DNA of 64,000 nucleotides, taken from NCBI GenBank assembly GCA_017303875.1, contig JAFLBP010000024.1:28068-92067 (forward strand), in the 5' to 3' direction. Positions 9,401 through 16,542 of this stretch are shown piece by piece. Origin of the DNA: Chitinophagales bacterium. GTDB lineage: Bacteria > Bacteroidota > Bacteroidia > Chitinophagales > Saprospiraceae. How positions within the stretch are numbered: the stretch's first letter is position 1; each line of letters begins with the position of its first letter. The notes beneath the pieces were generated by a model. The model was not told the origin of the DNA. It worked only from the letters and a program-made list of their open reading frames with translations, and did not search any database. A program made the translations under genes and the position numbers.

Positions 9401-9510
9401 TCGAGACTGACGTCGATCACATAGTTTACCTCCTGCTGGAAATAAGGCTTTTGCGCCTGTAAAGCGCCAAAACAGAATAGCAAGGATAATAAGAGGAGTG
9501 GTCTACTCAT
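6415..9510 (-). CDS. M1 family metallopeptidase, secreted
   Basis: This is a large gluzincin aminopeptidase-like protein of 1031 residues with a signal peptide (LLLLSLLFCFGALQAQ). The N-terminal beta domain is followed by the catalytic domain with a substrate-binding GGMEYP motif, the zinc motif HEVGHNW (His370, Glu371, His374) and the third ligand Glu393, with the exact HExxH-x18-E spacing. The C-terminal 450 residues are rich in aromatic and beta-strand-like segments and do not belong to the usual M1 fold. They resemble a membrane-associated barrel-like region, as in other Bacteroidota M1 proteins (inference). The product is probably periplasmic or outer-membrane bound and used in peptide degradation. 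Octamer repeats begin 8 nt upstream of the start. Confidence 0.93.
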   Translation of the reverse strand: MSRPLLLLSLLFCFGALQAQKPYFQQEVNYVIDVSLDDKTHIASGNIEITYKNNAPEALTEIRMHLWGNAFKNRRSAFCKQKLADGNGEFYFAKDKDLGFYKNLDFKIDGATCTWKIDPKNPDIARIALPKPLQPGASLRISTPFSLKVPASFSRLGHVGTSYQMTQWYPKPAVYDNRGWHDMPYLDQGEFYSEFGNFDVRITVPANYVVGASGVLQNPEELEFLMRRDAETREQFKAMADKKAQLPKDTFPPSAAETKTLRYIAERVHDFAWFADKRFWVLRDTARLASGKTVDCWAMFTNSNFKQWEKGAFYVRRAVEFYSEHVGDYPWPQATAVHSALSAGGGMEYPMITVIGQTSAGKDLDEVITHEVGHNWFYGILASNERDHPFMDEGLNSYYEQRYMRTYYGSGSISDGLVVPKKLYNPANNGPLLELGHRLLAREDMDTPPDSHSDDFTQTGYGLQVYMKTALVLRWLEQSVGVEKFDQTMKAYYRLWQFKHPYPEDLQAAWKNAGLDAQWFFDAMQTRKKADFAIKKVRKTDDGYAVQVINKGKLDAPVSVSALRDSSVLATEWLSSARNSEVRLKASDATHLVLDQDYISLDVNRKNNHYQTSGFMPKLEPLAFRMMQPVVHNRRTVISALPWFGANYYDRFMAGILLYNSPVPTRKLQYYLMPGYSTGAKGFVGIGDVRLNMYPGGNFLRRIQVGVSAKSFHFDYNERFDYTSRFYRIAPQVRFELGSGSKTFRHYLNFRTLFIGREAGVIQDGALAGKTWKNNTIHELRYMAKGKSKPNPWQLTVALEQQDYNDAFDRPANYLRGTLEWRQKFFYSEKRKITARAFAGYFLQTTQRNRSVDEFALSLNPQGFNDYRFDQIFLARGSGGGFLSRQVSQTDGGFKGAFGPEFAQNVIGNSNNFVLALNLKADLPQRLPLGIPLRPYFDIGYFDDATALGQGRPLNEQLLWSGGLMLDFFKGGLEIYFPLVNSKAMKDRYCEQGGGTNPNALFCGGNFLRMITWSVRVPFRHPSEALDEVIR

Positions 9511-9518
9511 GTAATTAT

Positions 9519-9550
9519 GTGTTTGAGTGATTTTGTGTTTGAGTGTTTAG
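9519..9550. repeat. Octamer-family (GTGTTTNN) short direct array
   Basis: Four degenerate 8-mers (GTGTTTGA, GTGATTTT, GTGTTTGA, GTGTTTAG) lie just upstream of the M1 peptidase start codon at 9508-9510. There is no opposite arm here, unlike the other copies. Confidence 0.7.
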
Positions 9551-9647
9551 AGTATGTTCGGGGCTGCTTTTGGGGGCAAAAGTATTTATTTTAACGGGAG
9601 TTTTGTGTATCTGCCGAATCCCGGAACTTCACAAACAGAAATAGCGT

Positions 9648-9655
9648 TACCTTTG
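9648..9655 (+). promoter_or_regulatory. -7 box upstream of rbfA
   Basis: TACCTTTG matches the Bacteroidota primary-sigma -7 consensus TAnnTTTG, 57 bp upstream of the rbfA ATG. A clear -33 TTTG is not visible at the usual spacing, so the call rests on one box. Confidence 0.45.
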
Positions 9656-9711
9656 CACATTCATACTAACAGGTTTCAGGCCGCGGCCGGGAAGCACAAC
9701 GTGCAAGTGAT

Positions 9712-10086
9712 ATGGAAACGATACGTCAAAAACAAGTGGGCGAGCTGATCCGCCGCTACTTCAGCATGATCCTTACCGAAGAAGGCAGCAATATTTATGG
9801 CCGCGACAAATTAGTAACTGTTACCGGCGTAAAAATGACACCGGATTTGTTGCTTGCCAAAGTATACATCAGCGTTTACGGTACAGAAAACAAACAGGAA
9901 GTCATCCTTGAAATGGAAGATAACCTCAAACACCTTCGTCAGGCACTCGCAGGTAAAATCGGCAAACAAATGCGCCGGATGCCGGAAATTGAGTTTTTCC
10001 TCGATGATACCATCGACGAAATGTACCGCGTCGACAGCCTGCTCAACCGCGTCAAAGACGAAGACGAGCAGATTTTCGGACAGTAA
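9712..10086 (+). CDS. rbfA: Ribosome-binding factor A
   Basis: RbfA helps mature the 30S subunit by binding near the 5' end of 16S rRNA. The protein has 124 residues, usual for the family, with the KH-like pattern: RQKQVGELIRRYFSMIL, VTVTGVKMTPDLLLAKVYISV, LRQALAGKIGKQMRRMPEIEF and the closing FFLDDTIDEMYRVDSLL. It is one of few plus-strand genes in the left third of the window and stands alone between divergent and convergent neighbours. Confidence 0.96.
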   Translation: METIRQKQVGELIRRYFSMILTEEGSNIYGRDKLVTVTGVKMTPDLLLAKVYISVYGTENKQEVILEMEDNLKHLRQALAGKIGKQMRRMPEIEFFLDDTIDEMYRVDSLLNRVKDEDEQIFGQ

Positions 10087-10094
10087 TTTTTATG

Positions 10095-10166
10095 GTTTCC
10101 CGCAGATTTTATACGTAAATATATCTGCGTATTCAGCGCGTAAATTTGCGCCAATCTGCGGGAAAC
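10095..10166. repeat. Inverted repeat between convergent rbfA and S41 genes
   Basis: A 14-bp perfect inverted repeat (10095-10108 with 10153-10166, GTTTCCCGCAGATT and its complement) has a 44-nt spacer that holds further CTGCG/GCGCG words. It fills the gap between two convergent genes and may act as a bidirectional transcription end. Similar CGCAGAT words are at 1968-2008. Confidence 0.6.
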
Positions 10167-10173
10167 AATCAGT

Positions 10174-11436
10174 TCACTGCCTCTTTCCCAATTCTACCCG
10201 AATGCGCTCCAGCACCGGGTCAATACCATTAATATAATCTTGAAAGCTGGCCTCCACCCTGATATCGGGTTCGATGGTCGGGCGTTCGGTGGCCTCTTTT
10301 ACAAAGTATTTGGTGGAATATACCACCCGCAAGCCCGATGAAGGCAAATCAAAACTCCGGATTTCACCATAATGGTTGGGTTTGCCTCCGGTATCTTCCC
10401 CGATCAGAATAGCATCGGTGTTTTGTAAAAAATCTAAGGTATTCAGGATGGCCGAGGAAAAGGTTTGTCGGCCAATGACTACATAAATGCCGCCTTTCCG
10501 ATTAATTTTTTTGTTTTTGGCAATTTTCTTAATCATCTCCGTGCCTTGCGCGGAAGCGCCGCCACCATTAAAGCGCATATCAAAAACCAGCGTTTTTACC
10601 TCCGGCCGGTTCAGGGTTTTGAGCACGCGTTTTTCAAATTCCTTAAATGAGGGAATTTCCGCCAAACCCTCTTTTTTACCGTATTTTTTTGAAATTTCCC
10701 TTCCGCCACAAATATTGTATTGCACAAAATAAAGTCCGTCCGACATCAAGGTGTCGTTAAAATAGGTGCCGATGCCGCGCCAGCAATGCGCTAACTTGGA
10801 GCGGTCAGGGTAGAGCCAGTCTTTGCTGCGCTCCCTGTCCACCGGCAAAGCATACGTATCCGGCATCCCGGCCTTGGGCGCCACCTGAATGTACACCGAA
10901 TCACTGTCGATAAATCCGAAAAAACGCAGGGTCGACGCTACCGACATCATGGTCGGGATGCGGCTCCTGAACATACCCACATTGTCAATGGTAATCAGGG
11001 TAGCGAGGCTGTCGGCTACCTGCTCAATAGGCGTCCCGTTGATATGTGTCAGGCGGCGCCAATGCAGGCTTTCATACGCCTTTTCAACACCATTGATAAA
11101 ATATCCCTCCGTAAAATAGCCAACATGGAAGGGCAGTATTTCCGTGCTTTTGTAGCCCCATTGTAGCCGGGTATGCGAATCGCCAAGGCTTGCAATAAAC
11201 TGCTGAATACGCAGGCGGTTTTCCAGGTTGGTAGCGTCGGCGGCTTGTGCAGCCAGCGCATCCAGGCCTTTTTCATATTCGGCTTTGGGTACTTTGAAGT
11301 AGATGTTCGCATGCCGCGCAGGCAGCATAACGCGCAGGTACTCAATGTCGCCGCGCCAGTCAATGAGTTTATGCTCCTGAGCAGCGAGGGATGTTGCAAG
11401 CAGCAGCAAAAAAGTAAAGACAAAGCTTTGTTTCAT
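10174..11436 (-). CDS. S41 family peptidase, secreted
   Basis: The protein is 420 residues with a signal peptide (FVFTFLLLLATSLAAQE). The C-terminal half has the tail-specific protease fold: VFDMRFNGGGAS, then VVIGRQTFSSAILNTLDFL with the probable nucleophile Ser in TFSSA, then LIGEDTGGKPNHYGE. I do not see a clear PDZ domain. It is probably a periplasmic peptidase of unknown substrate. Its start codon directly abuts a heptamer repeat array with no space for a ribosome-binding site, so the array is the 5' leader if transcription starts upstream. Confidence 0.88.
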   Translation of the reverse strand: MKQSFVFTFLLLLATSLAAQEHKLIDWRGDIEYLRVMLPARHANIYFKVPKAEYEKGLDALAAQAADATNLENRLRIQQFIASLGDSHTRLQWGYKSTEILPFHVGYFTEGYFINGVEKAYESLHWRRLTHINGTPIEQVADSLATLITIDNVGMFRSRIPTMMSVASTLRFFGFIDSDSVYIQVAPKAGMPDTYALPVDRERSKDWLYPDRSKLAHCWRGIGTYFNDTLMSDGLYFVQYNICGGREISKKYGKKEGLAEIPSFKEFEKRVLKTLNRPEVKTLVFDMRFNGGGASAQGTEMIKKIAKNKKINRKGGIYVVIGRQTFSSAILNTLDFLQNTDAILIGEDTGGKPNHYGEIRSFDLPSSGLRVVYSTKYFVKEATERPTIEPDIRVEASFQDYINGIDPVLERIRVELGKRQ

Positions 11437-11541
11437 CAGTTAACAGTTATCAGTCAACAGTTATCAGTGAGCAGTTATCAGTGAGCAGTTAACAGTGAGC
11501 AGTTAACAGTGAGCAGTTATCAGGGAGCAATTATCAGGGAG
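11437..11541. repeat. Heptamer-family (CAGTNNN) tandem array
   Basis: About fifteen degenerate 7-mers run in one direction: CAGTTAA, CAGTTAT, CAGTCAA, CAGTTAT, CAGTGAG and so on, ending CAGGGAG. CAGT is nearly constant and the last three bases come from a small set (TAT, TAA, GAA, CAA, GAG). The array begins at the base after the S41 start codon. A reversed copy lies at 11771-11820. Confidence 0.9.
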
Positions 11542-11779
11542 CGTGTCATGCTGAGGCAACCGGCCGGACCCGGCCACCAAACCGGAAATGAACCATTAGG
11601 GCGTGTCAATCTGCGAATTCTGCGGGAAATTGATCTTCGGAGTTTAACATCCGGACAAACTTTATTTCCTATTCCGCTGATAGGCTTCAATACTAATTGA
11701 TTGATTTTCAGATATTAAAATCAATCCCGGAATCGTGGTTCATGAGTAACGGAGTGAAGCATGACACGCTCCCTGATAA
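11531..11779. mobile_element. Putative small non-coding element with 22-bp inverted ends
   Basis: A 249-bp segment is bounded by a perfect 22-bp inverted repeat (11531-11552 and 11758-11779), whose inner part reads GCGTGTCATGCT and its complement. It carries no protein-coding frame. Its ends merge with the two heptamer arrays, giving a palindromic composite 11437-11820. It may be a MITE-like element or a repeat cassette; no target-site duplication can be told apart from the repeats. The rest of the 354-bp intergenic region contains nothing else recognisable. Confidence 0.5.
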
Positions 11780-11820
11780 CTGATAAATGCTCACTGTTGA
11801 CTGTTCACTGTTAACTGTTG
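11771..11820. repeat. Heptamer-family (NNNACTG) array overlapping a gene end
   Basis: This is the reversed arm of the array at 11437-11541. The last nine codons and the stop of the glycosyltransferase gene (11791-11820) lie inside it, reading QQLTVNSQQ. Confidence 0.85.
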
Positions 11821-13020
11821 AAAAAATTCCCGGATACGCGCCTGCCAGCTGTTGCTTTCCGCCACTTCTGTACGGCGGCGGAGCAATGCCGGGTCGTTTT
11901 CAGCCAGGGCGACGGCAATTTGTTCCAAAAAATCCTCGTGGCTTTCCGCGAGGTAAATGCAATGCCCGAAAGTACGAATATCTTCCGAAAAACTGCTTGA
12001 AACCACCGGTTTTCCCGCAGCTAAGTATTCATTAATCTTTAAGGGATAGATGCTGCGCGTAAGGGTATTACACAAAAACGGAATCAACACACAATCCATG
12101 TACTGCATCAGCGGCGGCAAATCGGCGAGTTTGCGGCTGCCCGCCAACACCACATTCGGCATCTTATCCAGCCCAAGGGTTGTTACTTCCGGGCTGTTTA
12201 CCGGCCCTACCAGCAGCAAAGTGCAATCAGGATATGCTTCCGCTACTTTTTTTAATAAAATATAGTCAATCCGCAGGGCATCGAGGTTGCCTGTGAAACC
12301 AATAACTTTCCCTTTCCGGCCTTCCAATTCCTTTGGGCGCGGGTATTTTTCTGTAATGACCTTTGAAAAAACATGCGTATCCGCCGCATTATAATACGCC
12401 ACAATGCGGCGTGCAAAAGGCGCTTTGAGCTTGTAAAGGTTGGAGGAGGTGACAAACGTTATATCCGCTTTTTGGATGGCCTCTATTTCCAGGTCAAAAC
12501 CGTGTTTGGCGGTGTAGGGGTCTTGGGAAATATCGTCGATACAATGGTAAATACAGGTTTGGGCGCCCATTTCCGGCGGCAAGGTAGCGGCAAAAAAGGG
12601 GTCGTAGCAATTGATATACACATACTGCCCGATACCGTGCCGTCGAATACCCTTGCGGATGGCCCGTAAAACAATACCATTGTTTATATTTTGAAAAAAA
12701 CGGTACAGCGCGCCCTTGGGCAGCCAGTTGATGGGTAGGGTTACAGGCGGCTGAACGGCCAAAAAATGATTCGAAAACCCCGGCAGGCGCTCGTAGGTAT
12801 TTCGGCCCGTCAATACCCGCCACAAACGTTTTTTTAAAAAAACATCCCCTTGTTGCAGCCCTTTCAGTACATCGCGCAGTGAGTATGGGTGATTGACATA
12901 CAGCACTTTATGCGTCTTTTCTAACTCCTGCGCCATTGAAAGCGAAATGGAGGAGTAGGGATTGTCGGTGCGAAACAAGGTAAAAAACACCACGGCGATG
13001 TCGCTGTTATTTGTGCTCAT
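11791..13020 (-). CDS. Glycosyltransferase, GT-B fold
   Basis: The 409-residue protein has two Rossmann-like halves. The C-terminal half carries GT4-like features: GFTGNLDALRIDYILL, LLLVGPVNSP, VVLAGSRKLADLPPLM and PLKINEYLAAGKPVV, the nucleotide-sugar binding region. It probably adds a sugar to a cell-envelope glycan. It is the last gene of an apparent operon and its start overlaps the stop of the upstream hydrolase by 4 nt (ATGA), so translation is likely coupled. The last nine residues (QQLTVNSQQ) are encoded by the intergenic heptamer repeat, so the original stop was probably lost or replaced. Confidence 0.88.
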   Translation of the reverse strand: MSTNNSDIAVVFFTLFRTDNPYSSISLSMAQELEKTHKVLYVNHPYSLRDVLKGLQQGDVFLKKRLWRVLTGRNTYERLPGFSNHFLAVQPPVTLPINWLPKGALYRFFQNINNGIVLRAIRKGIRRHGIGQYVYINCYDPFFAATLPPEMGAQTCIYHCIDDISQDPYTAKHGFDLEIEAIQKADITFVTSSNLYKLKAPFARRIVAYYNAADTHVFSKVITEKYPRPKELEGRKGKVIGFTGNLDALRIDYILLKKVAEAYPDCTLLLVGPVNSPEVTTLGLDKMPNVVLAGSRKLADLPPLMQYMDCVLIPFLCNTLTRSIYPLKINEYLAAGKPVVSSSFSEDIRTFGHCIYLAESHEDFLEQIAVALAENDPALLRRRTEVAESNSWQARIREFFQQLTVNSQQ

Positions 13021-13775
13021 ATCTCAAAAGGTGCGGTGAAAACAGGCGCTAACTCCGTCAGATCCAGGCGATGCCCGGCTTCCGGCAGGAATAGCCTGAT
13101 ATTAGGCCCGCCTTCGGCAAAACGATGCAGCGCGGGCTGGTTCATCAAAGGGTCGTTTTTGCCTGCGACAATACACGTAAAAATCCGGCTTTTTCCTAAA
13201 AACGCCTTGCTTTTATCCATAAAAACGGGAAAATGACGCATCGAATACCAGCAGGCGAAGGTGCGCGCCACGCGGGCGCGGGTGGACAAATTGGCCCGCA
13301 AAAAACGCGCAATGCTCCCGGGCAGCAGGCCGCTTTTAGCCAGCCCTAAAGCCGCAGGGAACAAGGTGCGGAAAGCCCGTCGCAGCCACATCGGCGTGCG
13401 CTGCGCTAAGCCCATGCCTTGTGTGCCGAGGCCCTCAGGGGCCAGCAGGTAGAGCTTTTCGAGTTGCTGTTCGAGTCGGGGCGCCAGGGCCAGGGCCAGC
13501 CGTGCGCCAAAGCTGTAGCCCATTAAACTGAAGCGGGTCTTACCCTCCGTTGTACAAACGGCATTAATCCATTCCAGCAGGTCTTCCTGATTAAAGTCTG
13601 CTTTGGGCCACTGCGTTTGCCCGTGAAAAGGCAGATCAGGCGCAAGGATCGTATACTGATCGCCGATGATTTTTTCCAAGGGCGCATACATTGCTCCTGT
13701 ATCGGCGAAGCCGTGAAAGGCGAGCAGCAAATGCGGCCCATTGCCCCAGCGCCGGGTATACAGGGCCGTTTGCAT
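13017..13775 (-). CDS. Alpha/beta hydrolase
   Basis: The 252-residue protein has the fold's core motifs: LLLAFHGFADTGAMY (oxyanion strand), LAPDLPFHGQTQ, the nucleophile elbow LMGYSFGARLAL with Ser in GYSFG, and a C-terminal EAGHRLDL with the catalytic His. The substrate is unknown. Its start shares one base with the gpsA stop and its end overlaps the glycosyltransferase start, so the three genes look translationally coupled. Confidence 0.9.
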   Translation of the reverse strand: MQTALYTRRWGNGPHLLLAFHGFADTGAMYAPLEKIIGDQYTILAPDLPFHGQTQWPKADFNQEDLLEWINAVCTTEGKTRFSLMGYSFGARLALALAPRLEQQLEKLYLLAPEGLGTQGMGLAQRTPMWLRRAFRTLFPAALGLAKSGLLPGSIARFLRANLSTRARVARTFACWYSMRHFPVFMDKSKAFLGKSRIFTCIVAGKNDPLMNQPALHRFAEGGPNIRLFLPEAGHRLDLTELAPVFTAPFEI

Positions 13776-14809
13776 CAGATAAAATCAGCGTCTTTATCGT
13801 ATGGGTAAGTCATCAGGTACTGCAAAGCCTTTTCAATGGGATATTGCTGAAAAACCACGCCGTACATCATGGTGGTAATCGGTACGTGCAATTTATAATA
13901 CCGTGCCAGCTGGTAAGCAATGCGCAGGGTACGGACGCCTTCGGCCAGCTCAGGCATGGCAGCCCGGATCTGTTCCGTGCTTTCACCTTTGGCCAAGCGC
14001 ATCCCGAAGGAATAATTCCGGCTGTGCTGACTGGTTGCGGTCGCTACCAGGTCGCCAATGCCAGCTACGCCGACAAACGCCTGGCTCGACGCGCCCAGTG
14101 CCTTGCCGAAGTATACCATTTCGGCCAGACCGCGCGAAATAAGCAGGCCCTGCATGTTGCGGCCCATGCCCAATCCTCCCAAAATGCCGGAGCCCAGCGC
14201 GATAATATTTTTTAAAGCCCCGGCTAATTCAGCGCCCAGCAAATCATAAGAGCCGAACACATGGAACTTCGGGCTGTTCAGCGCGTCCTGCCCCAGCTGA
14301 ATTACTTCCTTGAAACGACTGGCTACCAGGGTGGCGGCAGGCTGACCGGCGGCAATTTCGCTGGAAAGGTTGGGGCCCGACAGGCAGCCAACACGGACCA
14401 CGCTGCTTTCTTCCAGCACTACTTCGCTCATGGTGCGCACGTGGTTACGCGTGAGTACCAAACCGGGTTTTTCCAAATCTTCCTCTTTTAACTCCTTGAT
14501 ATCCAGACCCTTGGTGGCATGAATAATGAGGTGGTGCGGGCGGAGGAAAGGCCCCAGCGAACGCATCATTTGCCGGAAACTGCTCGAAGGAATAATGGGC
14601 AAAATGAGCGTGCAGGTGCGCGCCAGTCCTTCCATATCGGAAGTGGCGGTAATATTGGGGTGGATTTTCATGCCGAGGTGTTCGCGCTGCACATTGATAT
14701 GCTGCACGGTTTCCTCTTTGCGGCTGAATAACAGCACCGGATTGTTGAGGGCCAGCAAATTGGCCACTGTAGTGCCAAAACTGCCGGCGCCGATGACGCC
14801 TACGATCAT
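13775..14809 (-). CDS. gpsA: NAD(P)H-dependent glycerol-3-phosphate dehydrogenase
   Basis: GpsA reduces dihydroxyacetone phosphate to sn-glycerol 3-phosphate for phospholipid synthesis. The protein is 344 residues with the N-terminal GVIGAGSFGTTVANLL dinucleotide fold, HATKGLD, SGPNLSSEIAAGQPAATLVAS, the catalytic-site GALKNIIALGSGI with the conserved Lys, and GLAEMVYFGKALGA. It follows the PhoD-like gene by 17 bp and is the second gene of that operon. Phosphatase, hydrolase and glycosyltransferase are not its usual pathway partners. Confidence 0.97.
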   Translation of the reverse strand: MIVGVIGAGSFGTTVANLLALNNPVLLFSRKEETVQHINVQREHLGMKIHPNITATSDMEGLARTCTLILPIIPSSSFRQMMRSLGPFLRPHHLIIHATKGLDIKELKEEDLEKPGLVLTRNHVRTMSEVVLEESSVVRVGCLSGPNLSSEIAAGQPAATLVASRFKEVIQLGQDALNSPKFHVFGSYDLLGAELAGALKNIIALGSGILGGLGMGRNMQGLLISRGLAEMVYFGKALGASSQAFVGVAGIGDLVATATSQHSRNYSFGMRLAKGESTEQIRAAMPELAEGVRTLRIAYQLARYYKLHVPITTMMYGVVFQQYPIEKALQYLMTYPYDKDADFI

Positions 14810-14826
14810 AGTGTTAGGATTAAATT

Positions 14827-16185
14827 TTATTTTACCCCTTCCGATTGGGAGAGGCTGCGCGTCCAGATGACCTTGCCGTCTTTATCATAAACGCTGATTT
14901 CGAGGGCGCGTTGTTTGAGCGGACCGCTGAAGCGCAACATGGCGTAGTTGTGCTGTGTGACGACGGTTCCGGGCACGCGCCAGGCGTTTTCTTCTTTTTC
15001 CGCGCCTGCGTACACGCCCGAAGTGAGCGGCGAGGCGGTGAGGTCGTACACCCAGTTGCCTTTTTGATTTTTCATGGCGCTCAGTTCGGTGAAATGGCGG
15101 TCGCCGGTAAGGAAAATAACGCCTTTTACATTCATCCGCTCAATGCGATTCAGAATCGTATCGCGTTCGGCGGCGTAGAAATTGCTGAAGGTTTCGTGGT
15201 GTTTGTTGGTGCTCAGCACTTGTCCGCCAACAGCAACCACTTTCCAGGGGGCATAGCTGGCGGCCAGGGCGTTGGTGAGCCAGTCGAGCTGTGCTTCACC
15301 GAGCTGGGTTTTATTGGGGCAGGCGCTGCAATAATCTGCATCGCGGAAGTAGCGGTTGTCGAGCAGGAAAAAGTCGACGTCTTCGTATTCAAAAGCGGTG
15401 GTACAGCCTTTTTGCCCGTCGATGCCAAAAGTGGGGTTTGCCCAGAAGTCGCGGAAAATTTCCCAGGCTGTTTCCTTCATAATGAAGGTTTTATCGGAGT
15501 TGTCGGCGCCGTAGTCGTGGTCGTCCCAGATGGCATAATGCGGAGTATTGGCGAGCAGGGGTTGGAGTTCGGGCAGGGCGCGGTCGTGGGTGTAGCGTTT
15601 GTACATGCCGCTGCGGCTGTCCCAGTCTACTTCGCGGTAGTACACGTTATCGCCGAGCCAGAGCATGAGATCGGGTTTGGCAGCATGGATGCTGGTAAAA
15701 ATTTCAAATTCGCTGCCATAGGGTTTGCCGGGGCGGTCGTAAGGGTCTTCATTGACATATACACAGCTGCCGGTAGCGATGCTGAAAGGCGGCGGGTCGT
15801 TGCGCCATTGCCAGAGCGGCGGGGTTTTGAACTGTGCCGGATAGGGCAAGACGACGGGGCGTTTGTTGACCACCACACGGTAGTCGTAAGTGATGCCGGG
15901 CGTTACCTCGTCGGCGATACATTTAGCCGTAAAGGCGTGTTCGGCGCCGGTTTGCAGCGGAGCGCTGCGCCTGATATTTTTGGGTTGGTCGGTGGGCCAG
16001 TATTCAATCCATACCGTGGCGGCGGTTCGGGTTTGCAGCCAGATGGTGGCTTCGCGCATGGCGACATGCCCGACCATGGGGCCATTTTGCAGCGGGCTGT
16101 TGTTTTGGGCAAAAAGGGGAAATGCACAAAAAAGTGCCAGCATTAATCCGCCAACAAGGCAAAAACGGTTGCGATTGGTATACAT
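14827..16185 (-). CDS. PhoD-like alkaline phosphatase D family protein
   Basis: This exported metallophosphatase has 452 residues. A Sec-type signal peptide (LMLALFCAFPLFAQ) precedes a fibronectin-like N-terminal domain and the PhoD catalytic domain. Metal-site motifs are MLWLGDNVYYRE, HYAIWDDHDYGADNSD, GGQVLSTNKHHE and FLTGDRHFTELS. Family members cleave phosphodiesters or phosphomonoesters, usually with Fe/Ca. It is the first gene of the operon with gpsA. Unlike classical PhoD, there is no twin-arginine motif at the start. Confidence 0.93.
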   Translation of the reverse strand: MYTNRNRFCLVGGLMLALFCAFPLFAQNNSPLQNGPMVGHVAMREATIWLQTRTAATVWIEYWPTDQPKNIRRSAPLQTGAEHAFTAKCIADEVTPGITYDYRVVVNKRPVVLPYPAQFKTPPLWQWRNDPPPFSIATGSCVYVNEDPYDRPGKPYGSEFEIFTSIHAAKPDLMLWLGDNVYYREVDWDSRSGMYKRYTHDRALPELQPLLANTPHYAIWDDHDYGADNSDKTFIMKETAWEIFRDFWANPTFGIDGQKGCTTAFEYEDVDFFLLDNRYFRDADYCSACPNKTQLGEAQLDWLTNALAASYAPWKVVAVGGQVLSTNKHHETFSNFYAAERDTILNRIERMNVKGVIFLTGDRHFTELSAMKNQKGNWVYDLTASPLTSGVYAGAEKEENAWRVPGTVVTQHNYAMLRFSGPLKQRALEISVYDKDGKVIWTRSLSQSEGVK

Positions 16186-16486
16186 GCAATGAAAATTTTA
16201 GGCAGCGAAGGTAAGCGTTGTCGGGTATTGAAGGGTAAAATCAGTGTAAACTCCTGTCGGCACAGCCCGAAACCATCAAAAAAGTATATTGGCGTGCCTT
16301 TTTTAGGTTTTTAAATGTTTTGTATTGATTTTCAATGTGTTATAATTTATCTGAAGCACAAAATATTTCGAGCGCTTGAAGCCTGGCAGTTTTTTTTCTT
16401 AAAATTTTATTAAGGCTTTAAACCTCACCCAACCTTTTTTATTCTATATGCGTATCTATAATTAAAAATAAAATTTCCCCAAACAC
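16186..16486. other. AT-rich intergenic region between divergent genes
   Basis: The 357-bp gap between the PhoD-like gene (minus) and the small secreted protein gene (plus) is AT-rich with poly-T and poly-A stretches. It holds no gene. Its right end has the promoter described next. Confidence 0.6.
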
Positions 16487-16517
16487 TTGACAATGCCAAA
16501 AAAAAATCTTTACTTTG
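16487..16517 (+). promoter_or_regulatory. Candidate promoter of the 16543 gene
   Basis: TTG at 16487-16489 is followed after 21 nt by TACTTTG (16511-16517), close to the Bacteroidota pattern TTTG-N(17-23)-TAnnTTTG but one base short in the -7 box. It lies 26 bp upstream of the start codon. Confidence 0.4.
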
Positions 16518-16530
16518 AACCAATAAAAAT

Positions 16531-16536
16531 AGGAGG
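16531..16536 (+). promoter_or_regulatory. Consensus Shine-Dalgarno AGGAGG
   Basis: AGGAGG stands 6 nt before the ATG at 16543. Bacteroidota genes rarely use such sites, and I see almost none elsewhere in the window, so this gene may be translated unusually well. Confidence 0.65.
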
Positions 16537-16542
16537 TTTGCT

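Noticed and set aside
9554..9748. Plus-strand frame of 64 residues upstream of rbfA
   Set aside because: It overlaps the rbfA promoter and start in another frame; no protein features.
14845..16146. Plus-strand frame of 433 residues opposite the PhoD-like gene
   Set aside because: The minus strand carries clear PhoD motifs; the plus frame has no motif and repetitive Val/Gly/Ala composition.
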